A stretch of DNA of 7,792 nt from an uncultured Erysipelotrichaceae bacterium. GTDB lineage: Bacteria; Bacillota_I; Bacilli_A; Erysipelotrichales; Erysipelotrichaceae. Below are positions 1 through 6,242 of this stretch, piece after piece. The stretch lies in assembly GCA_937893225.1 (NCBI GenBank), contig CALBJM010000172.1, positions 1 through 7,792 on the forward strand. Direction: 5' to 3'. The position numbers and the translations under genes were made by a program. The notes beneath the pieces were generated by a model. The model was given only the letters and a program-made list of their open reading frames with translations, was not told where the DNA came from and did no database searches. Positions within the stretch are counted from its first letter, which is position 1; the number at the start of each line of letters is the position of its first letter.

Positions 1-498
1 GCAGAACAAGAGGAAGAACAATTATTGATGTATAACCATTATGATGCTTTAGATGTTGATGTTTTAAAAGCATCGCATCATGGTTCTTCTAATGCTGCTT
101 CTTCTGCTTGGATGCAAGCTGTTTCTCCAAAGTATACGGTGATTTCTTGTGGAAAAGATAATGTGTATGGACATCCACATGATGAAGCATTGCGTCTGAT
201 CAAGCAAAGAGGTTCTGTTTTATATCGCACAGATCTGCAAGGTACGATTACTTGTACAACAGATGGAGAAAATATACAGTTTTCTACAGAAAAGAATAGC
301 GAGACAAGTGTATGGAATGCTAGAGAAAATATCGTAGCAGAGAAGTATTATATTTTGAATATAGCGAGTAAAAAATTCCATAGACCAGATTGTTCCAATG
401 CAGAAGATATTGCTTCATATAATCGTGAAACAAGTGATAAGGATAGAGATACATTACTTCAAGAAGGGTATTCTCCATGTGGAAAATGTCAACCATGA
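1..498 (+). CDS. MBL-fold hydrolase, ComEC-like, C-terminal part with Cys-rich tail (5' partial)
   Basis: The reading frame is open from base 1, so the N-terminus lies outside the window. The visible part begins with the end of a metallo-beta-lactamase fold: LKASHHGSSNAAS followed by YTVISCGKDNVYGHPH, which matches the metal-site and C-terminal signatures of ComEC/Rec2-type and stand-alone competence-like hydrolases. After a short linker the last 50 residues form a second module. It has FHRPDC (His at 379-381, Cys at 391-393) and a terminal YSPCGKC (Cys at 478-480 and 487-489), resembling the Ada-like metal-binding tail often attached to secreted Firmicute nucleases and MBL proteins. The complete protein is probably a secreted or membrane-attached phosphodiesterase or nuclease-like enzyme. 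No transmembrane segments are visible here, so a stand-alone hydrolase is as likely as full ComEC. The lipoprotein gene starts 51 bases downstream without an obvious terminator between, so co-transcription is possible. Confidence 0.8.
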   Translation, partial: AEQEEEQLLMYNHYDALDVDVLKASHHGSSNAASSAWMQAVSPKYTVISCGKDNVYGHPHDEALRLIKQRGSVLYRTDLQGTITCTTDGENIQFSTEKNSETSVWNARENIVAEKYYILNIASKKFHRPDCSNAEDIASYNRETSDKDRDTLLQEGYSPCGKCQP

Positions 499-549
499 TA
501 TACATTTTTTATGAAAGCGTATACAATGTGTGTAAGGAATTGAAGGTAT

Positions 550-1515
550 ATGAAAATCATTAAGATAGGTATACCAATTGCATGCTTATTTTTTGTTGGT
601 TGCCATACAACAAATGTAGAAGAAGTATATACATTGGTACAAAATGAAAAACAATTAATGTATTCTGTAGAAGGTACACCCATTGATCCGTTAACATTGG
701 TTACGATTGCAAAAGAAAACAGTGAAGAGCCAATGATAGAAAGTGCGTATGAAGTTGTGTGTGAGCCGAAGTATATTGATGATTCTCTTGTTGGGAATAC
801 TGTTGTTACGTATATTGTTACAAATAAAACGAATCATCAAAGTCAATCATTCCAAGCAAAATTTTATATAGTGAATGAACAAGGTCCAAAAATCAAGGTT
901 TTGAATAGGATGAAGACATTAACAGTAGGTGATAATTTTGATCCAGAGTCTGTCATAATAGATGCATATGATTTAAAACTTGTAGAAGAAGCACCTAAGG
1001 TAAAGAAAGATGGAACATATGCAGAAGGGTGGTATACAATTACTTCGAATGTGAAGCCAAATAAAGCTGGTTCATATAGTGTTGCGATACATGCGGTAAG
1101 TAAAAATGGCTTGTTTGTAGATAAGAAAGTTAGTGTTACGGTGGTGCCTAAAAAAGCATTGCCAAAAAATGATCCAAAATACGATAGTCGTCCAACGCCT
1201 GAGCCTACAAGTACTCCTGAAATTTCTGAGCAGACTTGTCGAGAAGTGTATCACGATGTTGAAAAACATAAAGAAATACAAAATCAACAAGTATGGATCG
1301 TTGATCAAGAAGGGTATGAAGAAACTGTTTTTTCATGTGAATGTGGAGCTGCATTTAGTGATGAAGCAACATGGAATACACATGCTTTAGATACTGGGCA
1401 TACGAATTATAGTAAAGATGTAGTTATGCATGAGGCAAGTGGTCATTATGAAAATCAACAAATTGAAAAATGGGTGATAGATAAAGAAGCATGGAGTGAG
1501 ACAATTTGTGAATGA
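550..1515 (+). CDS. Surface lipoprotein with Ig-like region and zinc-finger-like Cys/His repeat
   Basis: This 321-residue protein has an N-terminal hydrophobic stretch ending in FFVGC, giving a lipobox with Cys18 as the likely lipidated residue; Phe at -3 is slightly unusual. Residues about 110-200 resemble bacterial Ig-like (DUF5011-type) surface modules: TLTVGDNFDPESV near 124, then AGSYSVAIHAVSKNG and KVSVTVVP. A Pro/Thr linker (PTPEPTSTPE, 216-224) follows. The C-terminal 90 residues contain VWIVDQEGYEETVFSCECG with C263, C265, H278 and H284, a C2H2-like arrangement seen in other Firmicute surface proteins. A second copy (KWVIDKEAWSETICE) ends at the stop codon before a second finger could form. 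Start choice: GAAGG at 542-546 or AAGGA at 535-539 lies just upstream of ATG 550. The role is unknown; a cell-surface binding protein is the most that can be inferred. The gene ends in the shared terminator at 1517-1540. Confidence 0.8.
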   Translation: MKIIKIGIPIACLFFVGCHTTNVEEVYTLVQNEKQLMYSVEGTPIDPLTLVTIAKENSEEPMIESAYEVVCEPKYIDDSLVGNTVVTYIVTNKTNHQSQSFQAKFYIVNEQGPKIKVLNRMKTLTVGDNFDPESVIIDAYDLKLVEEAPKVKKDGTYAEGWYTITSNVKPNKAGSYSVAIHAVSKNGLFVDKKVSVTVVPKKALPKNDPKYDSRPTPEPTSTPEISEQTCREVYHDVEKHKEIQNQQVWIVDQEGYEETVFSCECGAAFSDEATWNTHALDTGHTNYSKDVVMHEASGHYENQQIEKWVIDKEAWSETICE

Positions 1516-1516
1516 A

Positions 1517-1540
1517 AAAAAGAGCATTATTGCTCTTTTT
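1517..1540. terminator. Bidirectional Rho-independent terminator between convergent genes
   Basis: A perfect 10-bp stem (AAAAAGAGCA with TGCTCTTTTT) closes a TTAT loop at 1527-1530. The A-run on the left and T-run on the right make it work in both directions. It starts two bases after the lipoprotein stop codon. The minus-strand zinc-ribbon stop codon (1527-1529) lies in the loop itself, so this hairpin ends both transcripts. Confidence 0.85.
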
Positions 1541-1736
1541 CAATTGGTGATTCTGCATTTTTTGGTGCTTCTTCATCCATGATTGCTCCACAGAATGGAC
1601 AAATCGGCTTTTCAAAATTCACTTTATTTTGGCAATTGGAACATGTGCATTGTGGGAGATATATAAAGCCATTTACAGATTCTTCATCAGCGCGTTTGAA
1701 GTGTATCCAGTAAGCATGTACTTTTTGATCTGTCAT
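1527..1736 (-). CDS. Small zinc-ribbon protein, function unknown
   Basis: A 69-residue acidic protein with no signal peptide or membrane segment. It carries C30, C32 and C35 (QCTCSNC) followed by C46 and C49 (CPFCG). CxxC...CxxC spacing of this kind defines a zinc ribbon. The N-terminal HAYWIHFKRADEESVNGFIYLP is conserved-looking but not one I can assign. Start choice: a longer frame begins at GTG 1745, but that codon lies inside the ribosome site AGAGGTGAT. The ATG at 1736, about six bases downstream of the GGTG core, is therefore preferred. The gene follows the MerR regulator by about 53 bases with no terminator between, so both are probably on one transcript. Its C-terminal end overlaps the shared terminator. 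No function is claimed beyond metal binding. Confidence 0.75.
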   Translation of the reverse strand: MTDQKVHAYWIHFKRADEESVNGFIYLPQCTCSNCQNKVNFEKPICPFCGAIMDEEAPKNAESPIEKEQ

Positions 1737-1789
1737 TTTTATCACCTCTTCTTTTAATATTCTATCATTTTCTCAATGTAAGAGTCTAC

Positions 1790-2542
1790 TTACTTGATTT
1801 GTTTGACAACAAATTCTACACAAATAATGTCTGTTTCACATGCATTTCCCGTAACGAGTGTTTGATAAATGAATATGTCGCCACATTCTTGATAGCCTCT
1901 TGTATGCATTTCTTGAATGAGTTCTTGTAACTTTGTCATAGAAATGATTTGATTGGAAGGGACTTCAACGATCGTACGGTAAAACATGTGTTCTGGTATG
2001 TGTTGATATGTATAATTGTCATTGGGGTGATTTTCTGTGAAGAGTAGTCCTGTGTCTGTAGGATAGGAGGATTGTTGTAAAGTGTCTTGCGAAATGTGGT
2101 AGACAGCACGTGCTATGCCTGAATTGACATATGTAATAGATTTTTCGGCTATGTTTTGATTGTTTAGGTAGTATAAGTCTTTGCGTATGCCTGTGTCATA
2201 GTTGTTGGGACTTTTGTATGTGTTAATAATGTTCAATAAGTCCTTGGCGTTTTTATAGCGCGCATATGCCCATTCTGCATCAAGCTTGAGTTGTTCGATT
2301 TGTTTAGAAAATTCTTTTGTTGTATTTTGATAGTCTTGATCGAGTAAAAGAGATTGAATGGAAGAAAGTGGAATACCTAAAGAATTATATTGCTTGATAA
2401 GAATAAGCAGATGTATATCGTGTACTGTGTAGCTTCTATAATTGTTTTCGTGGCGTGTTGGATGAATGAGACCTTTCTTTTCGTAGAAGCGAATCATATC
2501 TTTTGAGATGCCTGTTTGTTTACTGATTTCTTGAATATTCAT
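1790..2542 (-). CDS. MerR-family transcriptional regulator with putative effector-binding domain
   Basis: A 250-residue regulator. Residues 1-70 are a typical MerR winged helix: MNIQEISKQTGISKDMIRFY, then EKKGLIHPTRHENNYRSYTVHD, with the conserved RFYE, GL and NYR(S)Y positions. Residues about 75-112 are a charged helix suited to the antiparallel dimerisation coiled coil. Residues about 120-250 form a separate domain (YYLNNQNIAEKSITYV, then GDIFIYQ and CVEFVVKQIK). Its length and pattern recall the GyrI-like ligand-binding domain of BmrR-type regulators; this is a family-level inference. The frame extends upstream to 2698, but family alignment places the start at ATG 2542. No clear Shine-Dalgarno precedes that ATG. 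The gene diverges from the flavoprotein lipoprotein across an 88-bp gap holding a MerR-type promoter. It is therefore the likely ligand-responsive activator of that reductase and may also regulate itself. Confidence 0.88.
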   Translation of the reverse strand: MNIQEISKQTGISKDMIRFYEKKGLIHPTRHENNYRSYTVHDIHLLILIKQYNSLGIPLSSIQSLLLDQDYQNTTKEFSKQIEQLKLDAEWAYARYKNAKDLLNIINTYKSPNNYDTGIRKDLYYLNNQNIAEKSITYVNSGIARAVYHISQDTLQQSSYPTDTGLLFTENHPNDNYTYQHIPEHMFYRTIVEVPSNQIISMTKLQELIQEMHTRGYQECGDIFIYQTLVTGNACETDIICVEFVVKQIK

Positions 2543-2571
2543 AATAATTTGTGAAAAAATGAACAGAACCA

Positions 2572-2602
2572 TTGACCTTAGAACCGTTCCAACCTTTATG
2601 AT
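2572..2602 (+). promoter_or_regulatory. MerR-type promoter with 19-bp spacer driving the flavoprotein gene
   Basis: TTGACC (2572-2577) and TATGAT (2597-2602) each match five of six consensus bases but are separated by 19 bp rather than 17. Overlong spacers are the hallmark of promoters activated by MerR proteins, which twist DNA to realign the boxes. A divergent MerR gene next to it supports the assignment. The flavoprotein ATG lies 28 bases downstream of the -10. Confidence 0.75.
2577..2593. promoter_or_regulatory. Probable MerR operator, imperfect palindrome in the promoter spacer
   Basis: CTTAGAAC and GTTCCAAC flank a central C at 2585, pairing at six of eight positions. The palindrome lies between the -35 and -10 boxes, where MerR-family dimers bind. 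The mismatches are at 2577/2593 and 2580/2590. Confidence 0.65.
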
Positions 2603-2603
2603 T

Positions 2604-2609
2604 ATTATA
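2604..2609 (-). promoter_or_regulatory. Possible -10 box for the MerR gene
   Basis: Read on the minus strand this is a perfect TATAAT, overlapping the divergent flavoprotein promoter. The hexamer 17 bp upstream (ATTCCT) is a poor -35 match, so the site rests on the -10 alone. If used, MerR bound at the palindrome would sit at the start of its own transcript, giving autoregulation. Confidence 0.3.
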
Positions 2610-2630
2610 CAATACGGGAGGAAAATAGGA

Positions 2631-4811
2631 ATGAAAAAAGTATTGAGTACAGTTCTTTCCGCAGCAATGCTTTTAGGTATGGCTGGCTGCTCTAGCAAGA
2701 GCGATGGAAAGTATACTGCAGGTACTTACACTGGAACTGGTAAAGGACATAGTTCCGATGTTAAGGTTACCGCAACATTTTCTGATTCTGCAATTACTAA
2801 GGTTGAACTAGATGTAAGTGGAGAAACAGAATCTATCGGTGGTGCTGCTAGTGAAGAATTGCAGAAGCAGATCATGGATAAGCAGTCTAGTGACATTGAT
2901 GGTGTATCTGGTGCTACAGAAACAACAAACGCTGTAAAGGCTGCATTAGATGATGCAATTGCACAAGCAAGTGGTACAGAAAGCAAAGAAAAAACAGCAT
3001 TGAAGGATGGCACATATACAGAAACTGCGGCTGGATTTGGTGTAACAGGCATGATGAAGGGTGATGTTACAATCAAGGATAACAAGATCACAGATATCAA
3101 GATTACAGAAGAAACAGATTCTGCTACAGGACAGTGGTTTAAAGTTGCTGAAAGTAAATTGATTCCAAGAATCATTGATGCACAAAGCGTTGGTGTAGAT
3201 TCTATTACAGGTGCTACAACTTCTTCTGGTGCAATTAAAAACATTGTTTCTTCAGCAATTGAAGAAGCTGGTGGTAAGAGCAGTGAATGGATGAACACAC
3301 CAGAAAAGAGCGATGAAGTCAAGAAGCTTGATGGTTATGATGTCATTGTTGTTGGTCTTGGTGGTTCTGGTATTTTGTCTTATTGTGCTGCAGCAAATTC
3401 TGGTGCGAAGGTATTTGGTATTGAAGCAGCTGGTGAAATTGGAGGTAATTCTGCTTCCGTTTATGGTCCAATGGCTTTGAATAGTAAAAACCTAGCTGAA
3501 AAGTACAATGATGGTAAAGACTATATTGATGAAGATGATGTGTATAAGACATGGTTAGACTATGTTGGAACAGATGAAAAGGCAGATGTTGTAAAAGAAG
3601 CTGTATATGAATCCGGTTCTGCATTAGACTACTACATGGATAACTTTGACTTTAGCTTCGATGGTATGGGAGGCTTGATAGGTTCTTTCGTAGTTCCATC
3701 ATGGGATAAAGAATGGACAGTATATACAGCTGATGAAGATAATACAAAGTGGTATGCATTTGGTCCAGATCATACATATCAATTCCAAAATGCTTTAGAT
3801 AAAGCTAAGGACATGAATGATGACAATGATTATATGCTTGAACTTACTGCTGAAGAGCTTTTAACAGATAAGGATGGCAATGTAACAGGTGTCAAGGCTG
3901 TTAGTTATGATGGCACAACATATGAAATTTCTGGTAAGTCTGTTATTTTAGCAACAGGTGGTTTCCTTGGAAATGATGATATGTTGAAGGAAGTTTATGG
4001 AAGCACTGTAAAGTCTATTGGTGATACAGTCAATGATGGTACAGGTATCAAGATGGGGCAGTCCGTAGGTGGTGCAACTTATGCATTAGGTACATTGCCA
4101 ATGATCCATGTATCTCAAGTTCCTAATATCATTCGCGATGATTCTTTGACAGCTGATCAAAAAGCAATTCTTTCTGCAATTGCTACTACAACAGATGCAA
4201 AGGAAATCGATGAAACAGGTAAGATCTTAGGTACAACAGATGAATCTGGTACAACAAATACAGAATTGACTGTAGGCATTGCATATGCACCTGGTTTCCA
4301 TTATTACAATGCATATTCTCAAGATGAAATTGATGATATGAAGAAGAATGGTCTTTCTGAGACAACTGCAGCAGTTTCTATCTTTGGTCTAGGTCAAGGT
4401 GGAACAGTTCCTGAAGCAGGTACAGCAATCGAAGATCTTGATGATATTATCGATGTTGCTATTGATACAAATAATGCATGGAAGGGCACACCAAAAGAAC
4501 TTGCTAAGGCTTTGAACATGGATGAAAAGGAATTAACTAAGGCTCTTGGCGATGCAGATACAACATACTATTTGTTTGAATGTGCAGGCTATTCTTATGG
4601 AACAGTTGGTTCTTTAGATGTAGATACAAACATGAACGTATTGAAGGAAGATGGTACACCAATTACAAATCTCTTTGCGGTTGGACAAGATTCTGAAGGC
4701 GTTTGTAACAAGGAAGGAGAAGCATATTCTCCATGGGGTGGACAAGCACAGTCTTGGACATTCGTTTCCGGTAAGATTGCTGGTGAAGCAGCAGCTAAAT
4801 TAGCTAAGTAA
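2631..4811 (+). CDS. Surface lipoprotein flavin reductase: two FMN-binding domains plus FAD-binding fumarate/urocanate-reductase-type domain
   Basis: A 726-residue exported protein. MKKVLSTVLSAAMLLGMAGC is a lipoprotein signal with Cys20 as anchor. Residues about 28-112 and 126-212 are tandem FMN-binding domains. Each ends in a flavinylation motif, SGAT (93-96) and TGAT (193-196), whose Thr is the residue ApbE-type transferases modify. Residues about 235-726 are an FAD domain: DVIVVGLGGSG (GxGxxG at 242-247), GEIGGNSA (268-275), ILATGGFLGND (439-449) and a C-terminal ITNLFAVGQD...GGQAQSWTFVSGKIAGEAAAK. The family accepts electrons through the FMNs and reduces small organic acceptors outside the membrane. 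The mature protein has only two arginines (R180, R502), and the family's usual catalytic and substrate arginines are not apparent, so the substrate cannot be named. GGGAGG at 2616-2621, nine bases upstream, fixes ATG 2631 over an in-frame start at 2559. No ApbE gene is visible in the window. Confidence 0.9.
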   Translation: MKKVLSTVLSAAMLLGMAGCSSKSDGKYTAGTYTGTGKGHSSDVKVTATFSDSAITKVELDVSGETESIGGAASEELQKQIMDKQSSDIDGVSGATETTNAVKAALDDAIAQASGTESKEKTALKDGTYTETAAGFGVTGMMKGDVTIKDNKITDIKITEETDSATGQWFKVAESKLIPRIIDAQSVGVDSITGATTSSGAIKNIVSSAIEEAGGKSSEWMNTPEKSDEVKKLDGYDVIVVGLGGSGILSYCAAANSGAKVFGIEAAGEIGGNSASVYGPMALNSKNLAEKYNDGKDYIDEDDVYKTWLDYVGTDEKADVVKEAVYESGSALDYYMDNFDFSFDGMGGLIGSFVVPSWDKEWTVYTADEDNTKWYAFGPDHTYQFQNALDKAKDMNDDNDYMLELTAEELLTDKDGNVTGVKAVSYDGTTYEISGKSVILATGGFLGNDDMLKEVYGSTVKSIGDTVNDGTGIKMGQSVGGATYALGTLPMIHVSQVPNIIRDDSLTADQKAILSAIATTTDAKEIDETGKILGTTDESGTTNTELTVGIAYAPGFHYYNAYSQDEIDDMKKNGLSETTAAVSIFGLGQGGTVPEAGTAIEDLDDIIDVAIDTNNAWKGTPKELAKALNMDEKELTKALGDADTTYYLFECAGYSYGTVGSLDVDTNMNVLKEDGTPITNLFAVGQDSEGVCNKEGEAYSPWGGQAQSWTFVSGKIAGEAAAKLAK

Positions 4812-4814
4812 AAT

Positions 4815-4850
4815 AAAACCTCTATGGTCAATTGACTATAGAGGTTTTTT
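4815..4850. terminator. Strong bidirectional terminator after the flavoprotein gene
   Basis: A long near-perfect hairpin: AAAACCTCTAT pairs with ATAGAGGTTTT, with GTC/GAC closing an AATT loop and one G-T wobble (4826/4837). The plus strand ends in TTTTTT. The minus strand reads into TTTTATTTT, so it can also stop the convergent small secreted-protein transcript. Confidence 0.9.
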
Positions 4851-4868
4851 AGAACTTGTTTTTATTCT

Positions 4869-5300
4869 TTAAACAAGGCTTACAATGATAGTTGCATTAT
4901 AGGTGTTATTGCCAGCGCCTATGCTAGCTGTATAAGTGATTGGCACTACAGCTACTTGACAATTTTGACTGTAGGAAATGCTGTTTGTTTTAACAGATAC
5001 ACTGCCTACTGAATACCAACCAGATACGTTAGTAATAGAAGCACTAGTAAAGCCTGTAATGTATTTGCCAGATGCATTGGATTTTTCATACCGATATGTG
5101 TAGTTTAATTTAATTCTTGCTTTGTATTTTGCACCATATCTGATCGTTGTAGTATATGAACTGCGTAGAATCTCTCTTGGTGCTTTTTTTACTTCCTTTG
5201 TGTGAATAAAAGGGTTTTCTTCGGCATAGGTTGGCGTTAGAGCAATTGAAATAAAACAAATACAGAGTAATGATGTAAGAATGATTTTTAACTTTTTCAT
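4869..5300 (-). CDS. Small secreted protein, unknown function
   Basis: A 143-residue protein with a classic Sec signal: MKKLK, a hydrophobic core (IILTSLLCICFISIAL), then TPTYA before EENPF, giving likely cleavage after Ala. The mature part (about 115 residues) has alternating polar and hydrophobic residues rich in Ser, Thr, Tyr and Asn (TIRYGAKYKARIKLNYTYRY, VGSVSVKTNSISYS), which suggests a beta-sheet fold. It has a single Cys. I do not recognise the family. Start choice: an in-frame TTG at 5321 would add seven residues, but AGGAAG lies just upstream of ATG 5300. The gene begins about 36 bases after the permease remnant's stop with no terminator between, so it was the last gene of that operon. 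A substrate, sensor partner or peptide effector of the ABC system is possible but only inferred from position. It appears intact while its upstream partners are broken. Confidence 0.7.
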   Translation of the reverse strand: MKKLKIILTSLLCICFISIALTPTYAEENPFIHTKEVKKAPREILRSSYTTTIRYGAKYKARIKLNYTYRYEKSNASGKYITGFTSASITNVSGWYSVGSVSVKTNSISYSQNCQVAVVPITYTASIGAGNNTYNATIIVSLV

Positions 5301-5336
5301 ATGTTTTCTTCCTATGATCAAGTTAACAGCATACTC

Positions 5337-6065
5337 TTACAATTTACTTACAAAATTTGTCGAATTACATTTTTTTTCGATATAAGCAAATATAATCAAA
5401 TAAACTATTTGTGGAATAAACAATACTAAGAAATTTGTATTTTGTATTCCATAAGAAAATAGTATATGCCATTGTGTTCCTGCATTTACAAAATTTGTCA
5501 TTTCTTTATAGCTTGTGAACCAGATAAAGAATAAGAGAATACAATTTGTGAAAAGGAGTGTAGTAAACATGAAGCCTACGTCTCTAGTCGGATAGATTCT
5601 ATTGAGTATATCTTTGTTTGCACCTAAACTCTTTAAGATGGTTATTCTTTCTTTTTCATTTAACCAGAAGTGCAATAGATTTTGCGAATAGATCCATAAA
5701 GAAACGATGCAGAAGAGAATAAAGAATATTGTAATGCTACAAATATTCATTATAGTTTCATTTTTTTCTTTTTGTTTTTAGATGCGGTTATTTGTAAAAG
5801 TTATGCGTTGGTCTTGTGTAATCATAGAAAGAATTTTATCCGTAGATTCATATGAAGCGTTATTTCCATATGCATATACATTGTTGTATAAATGGCTTGT
5901 ATTCTCAAAAATTTCGTTATATAGGTTTTGTGAAATGAATATTGTTCCATTGGTAATATCTGTATCAACATTATATGTATTTAATTGAGAAATAACTGTT
6001 TCACATTGTAAATCAATTGTTTTTTCTCCAATAATGAGCTGTATTGGATCATTTTTTTTTGATAT
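5337..6065 (-). pseudogene. FtsX/MacB-like ABC transporter permease, C-terminal remnant with internal stop
   Basis: Two open segments (6065-5781 and 5750-5337) lie in the same frame, separated only by a TAA at 5778-5780 and a few coding codons (KQKENETI). Read through, they give an extracellular-loop region (LIIGEKTIDLQCETVISQLN, GTIFISQNLYNEIF), a membrane helix (ICSITIFFILFCIVSLWIY), the cytoplasmic motif NEKERITILKSLGANKDIL, and two more helices (GFMFTTLLFTNCILLFFIWF and NFLVLFIPQIVYLIIFAYI). The ER.T.LK.LGA motif followed by two helices is the signature C-terminus of FtsX-like permeases. The N-terminal part is missing: native sequence stops at 6065, where the IS inverted repeat begins. 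The first residues of the upstream open frame (to 6110) are encoded by the IS. The gene is non-functional as it stands. Its family exports or senses peptides, or protects against them. Confidence 0.8.
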
Positions 6066-6091
6066 AAACTCGTCACTTGCACATGAAGGCT
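6066..6091 (+). repeat. Left terminal inverted repeat of the IS
   Basis: It begins AAACTCGTCACTTGCACA and ends GAAGGCT, and matches the reverse complement of 7265-7290 at all 26 positions. On the minus strand it supplies the first in-frame residues (PSCASDEF) of the permease fragment. Confidence 0.92.
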
Positions 6092-6118
6092 GGTTTGAAT
6101 CAATAACCAATCATTACA

Positions 6119-6127
6119 TGATATAAT
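6119..6127 (+). promoter_or_regulatory. Extended -10 promoter inside the IS
   Basis: TGATATAAT is a full extended -10 (TGnTATAAT). The -35 region is weak, which this class tolerates. Transcription would start near 6134 and give a leader of roughly 110 nt before the transposase ATG at 6243. Confidence 0.55.
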
Positions 6128-6155
6128 TTTACTACTTGTAGAAAGGCAAGCAATC

Positions 6156-6236
6156 AAGGAGTTTCATGAGATGATTAGTCATTGATAAGAACTTGGCGGT
6201 TCTGGTTAATCATCTCTTGAAACTCTGGACCGCCAA
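6156..6236 (+). ncRNA. Candidate structured leader (long stem with pseudoknot-capable loop) upstream of the transposase
   Basis: Bases 6159-6177 and 6207-6225 pair over 19 bp with one mismatch. TTGGCGGT (6193-6200) in the 29-nt loop is the exact complement of ACCGCCAA (6229-6236) just outside the stem. Together they make an H-type pseudoknot that ends seven bases before ATG 6243. A strong AAGGAG (6156-6161) overlaps the base of the stem and precedes tiny reading frames (ATG 6171: four codons). No T-run follows, so it is not a terminator. Translational control of the transposase is the likeliest role. The pairing is seen directly; the function is inferred. Confidence 0.5.
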
Positions 6237-6242
6237 CAAAAA

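Noticed and set aside
2559..2630. Upstream in-frame start for the flavoprotein at 2559
   Set aside because: It lies upstream of the promoter -35, has no ribosome site and would bury the lipoprotein signal; ATG 2631 has GGGAGG.
2726..3322. Long minus-strand open frame (198 codons) antisense to the flavoprotein
   Set aside because: It lies wholly opposite a well-supported gene; its composition is the reverse of the Ser/Thr/Gly-rich FMN domains and it shows no ribosome site or recognisable motif.
4853..4877. Small inverted repeat (CTTGTTT/AAACAAG) at the end of the secreted-protein gene
   Set aside because: A 7-bp AT-rich stem without a T-run; the strong hairpin at 4815-4850 already explains termination on both strands.
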